A stretch of DNA of 64,000 bases from Cladopsammia gracilis (lineage: Eukaryota; Cnidaria; Anthozoa; Scleractinia; Dendrophylliidae): NCBI GenBank assembly GCA_022457155.1, contig JAJGOT010001029.1, forward strand, positions 1 through 64,000, in the 5' to 3' direction. Made by a program: the position numbers and the translations under genes. Shown here one piece after another: positions 1-11,724 of this stretch; the first letter of the stretch is position 1, and each line of letters begins with the position of its first letter. The notes beneath the pieces are model-generated. The model searched no databases, was not told the origin of the DNA, and saw only the letters and a list, made by a program, of their open reading frames with translations.

Positions 1-680
1 GCGTGCTGAAGGGAGCTCGATTTGATGGAATGAACATAACCCTGTTTGGTATAAATTTGCCACGACTGTGGCCTTTATTTGAAATCGGAAAGTCGATTAT
101 TTAAAGGAACTCTTTTATGAAGTGTTTTCACTTATGTCATATCAAAATTCAGAAGCATTAAACAGCAGTGTTTGATTCCAACAATATTTATGGAATTGTA
201 GCGAGGTTTAAATTACATCTGAGCCAAATTTTGAAGCGTAAGAGCATTTCGTTCAAGGGTTATAGGCCAACAAGTGTAAGACATTTTTAGTAAGAATTGT
301 ATGGAGCGGCCATCTTGGTGCCCCACCATCTTGGTCACCAACATGGCGGCCAAAAATTCAGTTTTAATTGCACCAAAAATCTCATCACAAAATATTGAAT
401 TCACTATAAGTGCTATTAAATCGGCTTATATTTTATAAGCAACTATAATGCAAAAATTACTTTCAACTGGTCCAATTTTGTATATCTTTTCAAGGCTTAT
501 CTGAAAAGTGTGACGAATTGCGCGACACATTTAAAACCTTAATAAATCGGAAGCAGAACATCGTTAACACCTGAAACGTTTTGTGAAAAAATTATAACGC
601 TGGTATCCTATCCACATACCATGTTAGAAACAGCTTTGTAGGATGTACACTTTAGATTTTTTAATTTTATGACTTCATGT
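1..680 (+). repeat. Dispersed blocks A and B, upstream copies
   Basis: Bases 1-56 (gtgctgaa...gagctcgatttgatgg) recur diverged at 25640-25690. Bases about 130-680 (ttttcacttatgtcat...atgcaaaaattac...gtaggatgtacactttag) recur at 30190-30640. Both are in the same orientation. No coding sequence was recognised. Confidence 0.7.
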
Positions 681-1160
681 GCAAACACTCTATTGTTACC
701 AGACACAATGGGGAGGTGTTGTGAGGTCAGGGGTGCGTTGGTGGGGATATTATATTGCGTGATTTTGAATAATTTCTGTTGCTGAAAGGGCGTAGACAAA
801 ATAAGGAACATGGAACACGAAAACAAAATAAAAATATGCTGTCCTATGAGGAAATGCTAAACCAATGGGAACTTTATGAAACGGCTTGACATACATGCAT
901 ATGCTTAAGGCGCGTCAAGTAAATAAATTGTTTACTTTTTTAGGTCAAATTACGGATACTATCATTTTAAGCACGGCATGACAGTATTCCACAGAATTTC
1001 GTTAAATTCACAGGTAAAGTAGCACACGAGCTATAGGTGGCCCACACAACAGGAGCTTAACGCGGTTTCTGCAGCCTGAAGCGATTAAGAATGTTGCTAC
1101 ACCCCCCTGGATGGGATGCTAGTCCATTGCAGGGTTACCCCCAGCATTTTTTCTACGATG
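681..1160. other. Intergenic, nothing recognised
   Basis: AT-rich sequence with no convincing ORF, splice-site pair or repeat beyond short low-complexity tracts. Confidence 0.4.
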
Positions 1161-1163
1161 ACC

Positions 1164-1290
1164 ATTCATACACCTGGGTGGAGAGAGACAATGTGGAGTA
1201 AAGTATAAAGAAACAACACCTCGGCCGAGACCAGCCTCGAACCACCGACCATCGGATCTGAGGTCCAACGCGGTAACCACTATACACCCC
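1164..1290 (-). mobile_element. tRNA-derived SINE-like copy 1
   Basis: Read on the minus strand it has a tRNA-like 5' part: an A-box-like TAGTGGTTACCGCGTTGG, then an anticodon-arm-like TTGGA-CCTCAGA-TCCGA, then a B box GGTTCGAGGC (complement of 1233-1242), followed by a non-tRNA tail. Three adjacent copies and one at 25.7 kb share it. Confidence 0.6.
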
Positions 1291-1427
1291 TCCATTTATA
1301 CACCTGGATGGAGAGAGATAAATGTGGAGTAAAGTATACTGTCTAAAGAAACAACACGACGGTCGAGACCAGCAACGTCGGACCACCGACCATCAGATCT
1401 GAAGTCCAACGCGGTAATCACTGCACC
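1291..1427 (-). mobile_element. tRNA-derived SINE-like copy 2
   Basis: Same order as copy 1 with a damaged B box (cgtcggaccacc in place of cctcgaaccacc on the plus strand). It abuts a 21-bp poly(C) run at 1430-1450. Confidence 0.55.
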
Positions 1428-1454
1428 CACCCCCCCCCCCCCCCCCCCCCGCCA

Positions 1455-1640
1455 CTCCATTTATACACCTGGGTGGAGAGAGACAATGTGGAGTAAAGTA
1501 TACTGTCTAAAGAAACAACACGTCGGACGAGACCAGGCCTCGAACCAAAAATTGTCAGGTATTCATTGTCACGCGTACACCCACATAATCTGTCTCTGAG
1601 TTTAGAAATGATTATCTAAGTACGGTCACGAAAACACATG
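1455..1640 (-). mobile_element. tRNA-derived SINE-like copy 3, truncated, with shared tail block
   Basis: The tail and B box (gcctcgaacc) are present and the A-box part is missing. It runs directly into aaaaattgtcaggt...ggtcacgaa, a block also found beyond the SINE copy at 25.7 kb (25900-25990). Confidence 0.5.
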
Positions 1641-2335
1641 ATTTTGAAATGAACATTATGCATGCTTGTTTGAGGAAATGTGGTTTATTTTCATTATTAG
1701 TTTTTCATAATCTAATGCAGGAAGTTTTGATTCCTATGAGCATACAGTCATTGTAAATGAAACTAAAGAAAACTCAATGTTGTAACCTTTTGTGAAATTG
1801 ACGATGTGGTTACTGAAATATGCTGTTCACTGTTAACCACAGTTAACCCAACCAGTCCACAGTTCAGATATATCAAAATACTTATGGCTAAATTGACTGG
1901 AGCAAAATCACAATTGTTATCATTGTTGTATTGCGAATAATTTATTGTAAACGAGTGTGATTGGAGAGTCTCCTAAAGGGAGTGTTAATAAAACTACTGT
2001 ATTCTACAACTGTGATCAGTGTTAGGGCATTATTTTTCTCGCAGTCCGACGATAACAACCGTTTGCACGATAGGTGCTTTTACCGATGTTAGAGTTTCTA
2101 CTTTTGATGATTGGTTACCGCTATTCAGACCGGGGGGGTTACCCCTATTCAGACCGGGGGGGGGGGGGGGGGTGGGGGGATCGGGAAATGTCCACACTTT
2201 CTTTAAACATTTATAACTTTAGAATTTACCCGATCTTTTCCCAATCCCTAACAAAACTTCGTGACTTTTGTCCATGGCAACCATCTTTTTATAGAAAAAT
2301 ATATCCAAATTTTGAATTTTCTGCTTTAAAATAAT
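1641..2335 (+). repeat. Dispersed block C, upstream copy
   Basis: About 700 bp (acatgattttgaaatgaa... to ...caattttctgctttaaa) repeated in the same orientation at 28965-29605. The copy includes a poly(G) run at 2156-2172 that is much shorter in the other copy. Short ORFs here are not conserved between copies. Confidence 0.75.
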
Positions 2336-2743
2336 TGAAGGGTCAATTGGAATACTATGCTTAGTGGAAAATTCCACAACAAGGGTCGAAGCCTAACAAT
2401 TCTATGTCAAATGTTATGCCTTGTTTTGTTTTTCTCTCTATAGTTTGCCTCATTTTTGGCATGTGACCTACAAATCAACCGCAAAACATCGTTCAGAATA
2501 TTTTTATGCTAGTTTTTCCGTCGTTTTAGAGAAATAATGCATTTAAATAAAAACTAACTAAAATAAACTACCTGAAAAAGCAGAGTTCTGGCCCTCTAGT
2601 GCTTTGACTGTACAATCCGACCGTAGTTCCTTCCAAAACTGCAGCTATAAGTTTAACGACGCCATTACTACAAGCAGATTGGCCGTGAGAATATGTGACT
2701 GCAATACTCCTGACCTGCACCAACGACCTGAACGAACATAACG
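2336..2743 (+). other. 5' flank of TPR-CHAT locus
   Basis: Unique AT-rich sequence becoming GC-richer towards 2700-2790 (ggcgggcttattgatcgcg), as expected for a promoter-proximal region. No ORF. Confidence 0.35.
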
Positions 2744-2753
2744 TTATTTAAGG
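2744..2753 (+). promoter_or_regulatory. TATA-like element upstream of TPR-CHAT locus
   Basis: TTATTTAAGG lies about 36 bases before the first ATG (2789) and about 80 before the array ORF start. The spacing suits a short 5' UTR. No transcript evidence; AT-rich surroundings make chance matches likely. Confidence 0.25.
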
Positions 2754-2788
2754 CGGGCTTATTGATCGCGTTCGCCACTTGAGACAAC

Positions 2789-2842
2789 ATGGCTGAACAG
2801 CGAACAACTCAGTGGTTGAGCGATGGTTTAAGCCATGTTTAA
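2789..2842 (+). CDS. Short upstream ORF overlapping the TPR ORF start
   Basis: An ATG in good context (acaacATGG) opens a 17-codon frame (MAEQRTTQWLSDGLSHV) that ends at TAA 2840-2842. It overlaps the ATG at 2835 of the TPR frame, which has weaker context. It could act as an inhibitory uORF. Alternatively it is the true N-terminus of an ancestral protein, now out of frame by one small indel before the first TPR. Both are inferences. Confidence 0.3.
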   Translation: MAEQRTTQWLSDGLSHV

Positions 2843-3560
2843 GGCCCGCTCGGCAATGGAAGGACATCATGAAGTCCGGAAATCCTTAAAAATTGGCGAC
2901 CAAAAGGGAGAAGCGGCAGATTGCGGAAACCTGGGAACTGTGTTCATTTCTCTCGGTGACAATGCCAAGGCCAAAGAATATCTCGAAAAAGCACTTGCGA
3001 TTAGAATAAAAATTGGCGATCTAAAGGGAGAAGCGGCAGATTACGGAAACCTGGGAACTGTGTTTAATTCTCTCGGTGACTATGCCAAGGCCAAAGAATA
3101 TTTCGAAAAAGCACTTGCGATTAAAATAAAAATTGGCGATCTAGAGGGAGAAGCGGTAGATTACGGAAACCTGGGAACTGTGTTCAATTCTCTCGGTAAC
3201 AATGCCAAGTCCAAAGAATATCTCGAAAAGGCACTTGCGATTAGAATAAAAATTGGCGACCAAAGGGGAGAAGCGGCAGATTACGGTAACCTGGGAACTT
3301 TGTTCATTTCTCTCGGTGACTTTGCCAAGGCCAAAGAATATCTCGAAAAAGCACTTGCAATTAGAATGGAAATTGGCGATCTGAAGGGAGGAGCGTCAAG
3401 TTACGGAAACCTAGGAAATGTCTTCAATTCTCTCGGTGACTATGCCAAGGCCAAAGAATATTTCGAAAAAGCACTTGCGATTAGAATAGAAATTGGCGAC
3501 CTGAAAGGAGAAGCGGCAGATTACGGGAAACCTGGGAACTGTGTTCAGTTCCCTCGGTGA
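2835..3560 (+). CDS. N-terminal TPR segment, ends by frameshift
   Basis: This 241-residue frame starts at an ATG and contains five to six TPR units with more variation than the rest of the array (AADC, AVDYG, GDNAKAKEY, GDFAKAKEY, RMEIGDLKGGASS). An extra G near 3526 shifts the frame and gives a junk tail (KPGNCVQFPR) before a TGA. These first units are the most diverged, which fits array ends being less homogenised than the centre. Without the insertion the frame would continue to TAA at 3802. It could still yield a short TPR-only protein. Confidence 0.5.
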   Translation: MFKARSAMEGHHEVRKSLKIGDQKGEAADCGNLGTVFISLGDNAKAKEYLEKALAIRIKIGDLKGEAADYGNLGTVFNSLGDYAKAKEYFEKALAIKIKIGDLEGEAVDYGNLGTVFNSLGNNAKSKEYLEKALAIRIKIGDQRGEAADYGNLGTLFISLGDFAKAKEYLEKALAIRMEIGDLKGGASSYGNLGNVFNSLGDYAKAKEYFEKALAIRIEIGDLKGEAADYGKPGNCVQFPR

Positions 3561-3804
3561 CTATGCCAAGGCCAAAGAATATTTCGAAAAAGCACTTGCG
3601 ATTAGAATAAAAATTGGCGATCTAGAGGGAGAAGCGGCAGATTACGGAAACCTGGGAACTGTGTTCAATTCTCTCGGTAACTATGCCAAGGCCAAAGAAT
3701 ATCTCGAAAAGGCACTTGCGATTAGAATAAAAATTGGCGATCTGAAGGGAGAAGCGTCAAGTTACGGAAACCTAGGAAATGTGTTCAATTCTCTCGGTGA
3801 CTAA

Positions 3805-5244
3805 GCCAAGGCCAAAGAATATTTCGAAAAAGCACTTGCGATTAGAATAGAAATTGGCGACCTGAAAGGAGAAGCGGCAGATTACGGAAACCTTGGAACT
3901 GTGTTCATTTCTCTCGGTGACTATGCCAAGGCCAAAGAGTATCTCGAAAAAGCACTTGCAATTAGAACTGAAATTGGCGATCGGAATGGAGAAGCGTCAA
4001 GTTACGGAAACCTAGGAAGTGTGTTCAATTCTCTCGGTGACTATGCCAAGGCCAAAGAATATCTCGAAAAAGCACTTGCGATTAGAATAAAAATTGGCGA
4101 CCTGAAAGGAGAAGCGGCAGATTACGGAAACCTGGGAACTGTGTTCAGTTCTCTCGGTGACTATGCCAAGGCCAAAGAATATTTCGAAAAAGCACTTGCG
4201 ATTAGAATAAAAATTGGCGATCTAGAGGGAGAAGCGGCAGATTACGGAAACCTGGGAACTGTGTTCAATTCTCTCGGTAACTATGCCAAGGCCAAAGAAT
4301 ATCTCGAAAAGGCACTTGCGATTAGAATAAAAATTGGCGATCTGAAAGGAGAAGCGTCAAGTTACGGAAACCTACGAAATGTGTTCAATTCTCTCGGTGA
4401 CTATGCCAAGGCCAAAGAATATTTCGAAAAAGCACTTGCGATTAGAATAGAAATTGGCGACCTGAAAGGAGAAGCGGCAGATTACGGAAACCTGGGAACT
4501 GTGTTCAGTTCTCTCGGTGACTATGCCAAGGCCAAAGAATATCTCGAAAAGGCACTTGCGATTAGAATAAAAATTGGCGATCTGAAGGGAGAAGTGTTAA
4601 GTTACGGAAACCTAGGAAATGTGTTCAATTCTCTCGGTGACTATGCCAAGGCCAAAGAATATCTCGAAAAGGCACTTGCGATTAGAATAGAAATTGGCGA
4701 CCTGAAAGGAGAAGCGGGAGATTACGGAAACCTTGGAACTGTGTTCATTTCTCTCGGTGACTATGCCAAGGCCAAAGAGTATCTCGAAAAAGCACTTGCA
4801 ATTAGAATTGAAATTGGCGATCTGAATGGAGAAGCGTCAAGTTACGGAAACCTAGGAAGTGTGTTCAATTCTCTCGGTGACTATGCCAAGGCCAAAGAAT
4901 ATCTCGAAAAAGCACTTGCAATTAGAATTGAAATTGGCGATCTGAAGGGAGAAGCGTCAAGTTACGGAAACCTAGGAAATGTGTTCAATTCTCTCGGTGA
5001 CTATGCCAAGGCCAAAGAATATTTCGAAAAAGCACTTGCGATTAGAATAGAAATTGGCGACCTGAAAGGAGAAGCGGCAGATTACGGAAACCTGGGAACT
5101 GTGTTCAGTTCTCTCGGTGACTATGCCAAGGCCAAAGAATATCTCGAAAAGGCACTTGCGATTAGAATAAAAATTGGCGATCTAGAGGGAGAAGCGGCAG
5201 ATTACGGAAATCTGGGAACTGTGTTCAATTCTCTCGGTGACTAA
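3805..5244 (+). repeat. TPR higher-order block, 12 units, ends in TAA
   Basis: An open frame of twelve units between the first two in-frame TAA codons. It shares its downstream part (LKGEVLSYG ... LEGEAADYGNLGTVFNSLGD-stop) with the 14-unit blocks that follow. The opening TAA at 3802 follows a SSYGNLGNVFNSLGD unit, unlike the later ones, which follow LEGEAADYGNLGT; this points to recombination at the block edge. Confidence 0.8.
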
Positions 5245-6924
5245 GCCAAGGCCAAAGAATATTTCGAAAAAGCACTTGCGATTAGAATAGAAATTGGCGA
5301 CCTGAAAGGAGAAGCGGCAGATTACGGAAACCTGGGAACTGTGTTCAGTTCTCTCGGTGACTATGCCAAGGCCAAAGAATATCTCGAAAAGGCACTTGCG
5401 ATTAGAATAAAAATTGGCGATCTGAAGGGAGAAGCGTCAAGTTACGGAAACCTAGGAAATGTGTTCAAATCTCTCGGTGACTATGCCAAGGCCAAAGAAT
5501 ATCTCGAAAAGGCACGTGCGATTAGAATAGAAATTGGCGACCTGAAAGGAGAAGCGGCAGATTACGGAAACCTTGGAACTGTGTTCATTTCTCTCGGTGA
5601 CTATGCCAAGGCCAAAGAGTATCTCGAAAAAGCACTTGCAATTAGAATTGAAATTGGCGATCGGAATGGAGAAGCGTCAAGTTACGGAAACCTAGGAAGT
5701 GTGTTCAATTCTCTCGGTGACTATGCCAAGGCCAAAGAATATCTCGAAAAAGCACTTGCGATTAGAATAAAAATTGGCGACCTGAAAGGAGAAGCGGCAG
5801 ATTACGGAAACCTGGGAACTGTGTTCAGTTCTCTCGGTGACTATGCCAAGGCCAAAGAATATTTCGAAAAAGCACTTGCGATTAGAATAAAAATTGGCGA
5901 TCTAGAGGGAGAAGCGGCAGATTACGGAAACCTGGGAACTGTGTTCAATTCTCTCGGTAACTATGCCAAGGCCAAAGAATATCTCGAAAAGGAACTTGCG
6001 ATTAGAATAAAAATTGGCGATCTGAAGGGAGAAGCGTCAAGTTACGGAAACCTAGGAAATGTGTTCAATTCTCTCGGTGACTATGCCAAGGCCAAAGAAT
6101 ATTTCGAAAAAGCACTTGCGATTAGAATAGAAATTGGCGACCTGAAAGGAGAAGCGGCAGATTACGGAAACCTGGGAACTGTGTTCAGTTCTCTCGGTGA
6201 CTATGCCAAGGCCAAAGAATATCTCGAAAAGGCACTTGCGATTAGAATAAAAATTGGCGATCTGAAGGGAGAAGTGTTAAGTTACGGAAACCTAGGAAAT
6301 GTGTTCAATTCTCTCGGTGACTATGCCAAGGCCAAAGAATATCTCGAAAAGGCACTTGCGATTAGAATAGAAATTGGCGACCTGAAAGGAGAAGCGGGAG
6401 ATTACGGAAACCTTGGAACTGTGTTCATTTCTCTCGGTGACTATGCCAAGGCCAAAGAGTATCTCGAAAAAGCACTTGCAATTAGAATTGAAATTGGCGA
6501 TCTGAATGGAGAAGCGTCAAGTTACGGAAACCTAGGAAGTGTGTTCAATTCTCTCGGTGACTATGCCAAGGCCAAAGAATATCTCGAAAAAGCACTTGCA
6601 ATTAGAATTGAAATTGGCGATCTGAAGGGAGAAGCGTCAAGTTACGGAAACCTAGGAAATGTGTTCAATTCTCTCGGTGACTATGCCAAGGCCAAAGAAT
6701 ATTTCGAAAAAGCACTTGCGATTAGAATAGAAATTGGCGACCTGAAAGGAGAAGCGGCAGATTACGGAAACCTGGGAACTGTGTTCAGTTCTCTCGGTGA
6801 CTATGCCAAGGCCAAAGAATATCTCGAAAAGGCACTTGCGATTAGAATAAAAATTGGCGATCTAGAGGGAGAAGCGGCAGATTACGGAAATCTGGGAACT
6901 GTGTTCAATTCTCTCGGTGACTAA
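5245..6924 (+). repeat. TPR higher-order block, 14 units (1,680 bp), copy 1
   Basis: Fourteen units open from stop to stop. It is nearly identical to the next block; visible differences include FKSLGD versus FNSLGD, RIEIGDR versus RTEIGDR and AIRIKIG versus AISIKIG. This 1,680-bp period is the basic higher-order repeat. Confidence 0.85.
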
Positions 6925-8604
6925 GCCAAGGCCAAAGAATATTTCGAAAAAGCACTTGCGATTAGAATAGAAATTGGCGACCTGAAAGGAGAAGCGGCAG
7001 ATTACGGAAACCTGGGAACTGTGTTCAGTTCTCTCGGTGACTATGCCAAGGCCAAAGAATATCTCGAAAAGGCACTTGCGATTAGCATAAAAATTGGCGA
7101 TCTGAAGGGAGAAGCGTCAAGTTACGGAAACCTAGGAAATGTGTTCAATTCTCTCGGTGACTATGCCAAGGCCAAAGAATATCTCGAAAAGGCACGTGCG
7201 ATTAGAATAGAAATTGGCGACCTGAAAGGAGAAGCGGCAGATTACGGAAACCTTGGAACTGTGTTCATTTCTCTCGGTGACTATGCCAAGGCCAAAGAGT
7301 ATCTCGAAAAAGCACTTGCAATTAGAACTGAAATTGGCGATCGGAATGGAGAAGCGTCAAGTTACGGAAACCTAGGAAGTGTGTTCAATTCTCTCGGTGA
7401 CTATGCCAAGGCCAAAGAATATCTCGAAAAAGCACTTGCGATTAGAATAAAAATTGGCGACCTGAAAGGAGAAGCGGCAGATTACGGAAACCTGGGAACT
7501 GTGTTCAGTTCTCTCGGTGACTATGCCAAGGCCAAAGAATATTTCGAAAAAGCACTTGCGATTAGAATAAAAATTGGCGATCTAGAGGGAGAAGCGGCAG
7601 ATTACGGAAACCTGGGAACTGTGTTCAATTCTCTCGGTAACTATGCCAAGGCCAAAGAATATCTCGAAAAGGAACTTGCGATTAGAATAAAAATTGGCGA
7701 TCTGAAGGGAGAAGCGTCAAGTTACGGAAACCTAGGAAATGTGTTCAATTCTCTCGGTGACTATGCCAAGGCCAAAGAATATTTCGAAAAAGCACTTGCG
7801 ATTAGAATAGAAATTGGCGACCTGAAAGGAGAAGCGGCAGATTACGGAAACCTGGGAACTGTGTTCAGTTCTCTCGGTGACTATGCCAAGGCCAAAGAAT
7901 ATCTCGAAAAGGCACTTGCGATTAGAATAAAAATTGGCGATCTGAAGGGAGAAGTGTTAAGTTACGGAAACCTAGGAAATGTGTTCAATTCTCTCGGTGA
8001 CTATGCCAAGGCCAAAGAATATCTCGAAAAGGCACTTGCGATTAGAATAGAAATTGGCGACCTGAAAGGAGAAGCGGGAGATTACGGAAACCTTGGAACT
8101 GTGTTCATTTCTCTCGGTGACTATGCCAAGGCCAAAGAGTATCTCGAAAAAGCACTTGCAATTAGAATTGAAATTGGCGATCTGAATGGAGAAGCGTCAA
8201 GTTACGGAAACCTAGGAAGTGTGTTCAATTCTCTCGGTGACTATGCCAAGGCCAAAGAATATCTCGAAAAAGCACTTGCAATTAGAATTGAAATTGGCGA
8301 TCTGAAGGGAGAAGCGTCAAGTTACGGAAACCTAGGAAATGTGTTCAATTCTCTCGGTGACTATGCCAAGGCCAAAGAATATTTCGAAAAAGCACTTGCG
8401 ATTAGAATAGAAATTGGCGACCTGAAAGGAGAAGCGGCAGATTACGGAAACCTGGGAACTGTGTTCAGTTCTCTCGGTGACTATGCCAAGGCCAAAGAAT
8501 ATCTCGAAAAGGCACTTGCGATTAGAATAAAAATTGGCGATCTAGAGGGAGAAGCGGCAGATTACGGAAATCTGGGAACTGTGTTCAATTCTCTCGGTGA
8601 CTAA
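6925..8604 (+). repeat. TPR higher-order block, 14 units, copy 2
   Basis: Second copy of the 1,680-bp higher-order repeat, again closed by the GDY-to-GD-stop change (TAT to TAA). It carries AISIKIG near its start. Confidence 0.85.
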
Positions 8605-11600
8605 GCCAAGGCCAAAGAATATTTCGAAAAAGCACTTGCGATTAGAATAGAAATTGGCGACCTGAAAGGAGAAGCGGCAGATTACGGAAACCTGGGAACT
8701 GTGTTCAGTTCTCTCGGTGACTATGCCAAGGCCAAAGAATATCTCGAAAAGGCACTTGCGATTAGAATAAAAATTGGCGATCTGAAGGGAGAAGCGTCAA
8801 GTTACGGAAACCTAGGAAATGTGTTCAATTCTCTCGGTGACTATGCCAAGGCCAAAGAATATCTCGAAAAGGCACGTGCGATTAGAATAGAAATTGGCGA
8901 CCTGAAAGGAGAAGCGGCAGATTACGGAAACCTTGGAACTGTGTTCATTTCTCTCGGTGACTATGCCAAGGCCAAAGAGTATCTCGAAAAAGCACTTGCA
9001 ATTAGAACTGAAATTGGCGATCGGAATGGAGAAGCGTCAAGTTACGGAAACCTAGGAAGTGTGTTCAATTCTCTCGGTGACTATGCCAAGGCCAAAGAAT
9101 ATCTCGAAAAAGCACTTGCGATTAGAATAAAAATTGGCGACCTGAAAGGAGAAGCGGCAGATTACGGAAACCTGGGAACTGTGTTCAGTTCTCTCGGTGA
9201 CTATGCCAAGGCCAAAGAATATTTCGAAAAAGCACTTGCGATTAGAATAAAAATTGGCCATCTAGAGGGAGAAGCGGCAGATTACGGAAACCTGGGAACT
9301 GTGTTCAATTCTCTCGGTAACTATGCCAAGGCCAAAGAATATCTCGAAAAGGCACTTGCGATTAGAATAAAAATTGGCGATCTGAAGGGAGAAGCGTCAA
9401 GTTACGGAAACCTAGGAAATGTGTTCAATTCTCTCGGTGACTATGCCAAGGCCAAAGAATATTTCGAAAAAGCACTTGCGATTAGAATAGAAATTGGCGA
9501 CCTGAAAGGAGAAGCGGCAGATTACGGAAACCTGGGAACTGTGTTCAGTTCTCTCGGTGACTATGCCAAGGCCAAAGAATATCTCGAAAAGGCACTTGCG
9601 ATTAGAATAAAAATTGGCGATCTGAAGGGAGAAGTGTTAAGTTACGGAAACCAAGGAAATGTGTTCAATTCTCTCGGTGACTATGCCAAGGCCAAAGAAT
9701 ATCTCGAAAAGGCACTTGCGATTAGAATAGAAATTGGCGACCTGAAAGGAGAAGCGGCAGATTACGGAAACCTGGGAACTGTGTTCAGTTCTCTCGGTGA
9801 CTATGCCAAGGCCAAAGAATATTTCGAAAAAGCACTTGCGATTAGAATAAAAATTGGCCATCTAGAGGGAGAAGCGGCAGATTACGGAAACCTGGGAACT
9901 GTGTTCAATTCTCTCGGTAACTATGCCAAGGCCAAAGAATATCTCGAAAAGGCACTTGCGATTAGAATAAAAATTGGCGATCTAGAGGGAGAAGCGGCAG
10001 ATTACGGAAACCTAGGAAATGTGTTCAATTCTCTCGGTGACTATTTCAAGGCCAAAGAATATTTCGAAAAAGCACTTGCGATTAGAATAGAAATTGGCGA
10101 CCTGAAAGGAGAAGCGGCAGATTACGGAAACCTGGGAACTGTGTTCAGTTCTCTCGGTGACTATGCCAAGGCCAAAGAATATCTCGAAAAGGCACTTGCG
10201 ATTAGAATAAAAATTGGCGATCTAAAGGGAGAAGCGTCAAGTTACGGAAACCTAGGAGATGTGTTCAATTCTCTCGGTGACTATGCCAAGGCCAAAGAAT
10301 ATCTCGAAAAGGCACGTGCGATTAGAATAGAAATTGGCGACCTGAAAGGAGAAGCGGCGGATTACGGAAACCTTGGAACTGTGTTCATTTCTCTCGGTGA
10401 CTATGCCAAGGCCAAAGAGTATCTCGAAAAAGCACTTGTAATTAGAATTGAAATTGGCGATCGGAATGGAGAAGCGTCAAGTTACGGAAACCTAGGAAGT
10501 GTGTTCAATTCTCTCGGTGACTATGCCAAGGCCAAAGAATATCTCGAAAAAGCACTTGTGATTAGAATAAAAATTGGCGACCTGAAAGGAGAAGCGGCAG
10601 ATTACGGAAACCTGGGAACTGTGTTCAGTTCTCTCGGTGACTATGCCAAGGCCAAAGAATATTTCGAAAAAGCACTTGCGATTAGAATAAAAATTGGCCA
10701 TCTAGAGGGAGAAGCGGCAGATTACGGAAACCTGGGAACTGTGTTCAATTCTCTCGGTAACTATGCCAAGGCCAAAGAATATCTCGAAAAGGCACTTGCG
10801 ATTAGAATAAAAATTGGCGATCTGAAGGGAGAAGCGTCAAGTTACGGAAACCTAGGAAATGTGTTCAATTCTCTCGGTGACTATGCCAAGGCCAAAGAAT
10901 ATTTCGAAAAAGCACTTGCGATTAGAATAGAAATTGGCGACCTGAAAGGAGAAGCGGCAGATTACGGAAACCTGGGAACTCTGTTCAGTTCTCTCGGTGA
11001 CTATGCCAAGGCCAAAGAATATCTCGAAAAGGCACTTGCGATTAGAATAAAAATTGGCGATCTGAAGGGAGAAGTGTTAAGTTACGGAAACCTAGGAAAT
11101 GTGTTCAATTCTCTCGGTGACTATGCCAAGGCCAAAGAATATCTCGAAAAGGCACTTGCGATTAGAATAGAAATTGGCGACCTGAAAGGAGAAGCGGGAG
11201 ATTACGGAAACCTTGGAACTGTGTTCATTTCTCTCGGTGACTATGCCAAGGCCAAAGAGTATCTCGAAAAAGCACTTGCAATTAGAATTGAAATTGGCGA
11301 TCTGAATGGAGAAGCGTCAAGTTACGGAAACCTAGGAAGTGTGTTCAATTCTCTCGGTGACTATGCCAAGGCCAAAGAATATCTCGAAAAAGCACTTGCA
11401 ATTAGAATTGAAATTGGCGATCTGAAGGGAGAAGCGTCAAGTTACGGAAACCTAGGAAATGTGTTCAATTCTCTCGGTGACTATGCCAAGGCCAAAGAAT
11501 ATTTCGAAAAAGCACTTGCGATTAGAATAGAAATTGGCGACCTGAAAGGAGAAGCGGCAGATTACGGAAACCTGGGAACTGTGTTCAGTTCTCTCGGTGA

Positions 11601-11724
11601 CTATGCCAAGGCCAAAGAATATCTCGAAAAGGCACTTGCGATTAGAATAAAAATTGGCGATCTAGAGGGAGAAGCGGCAGATTACGGAAATCTGGGAACT
11701 GTGTTCAATTCTCTCGGTGACTAA
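8605..11724 (+). repeat. TPR higher-order block, 26 units
   Basis: A longer block of 3,120 bp, readable as one 14-unit repeat joined to a 12-unit partial repeat without an intervening stop. It introduces the IGHLEGEA (Asp to His) and GDYFKAKEY variants that recur in the two following 32-unit blocks, so it is probably related to their source. Confidence 0.8.

Noticed and set aside
1164..1290. Functional tRNA gene
   Set aside because: The B box and an anticodon-like stem exist but no proper acceptor stem closes and U33 is missing, so a SINE is the better call.
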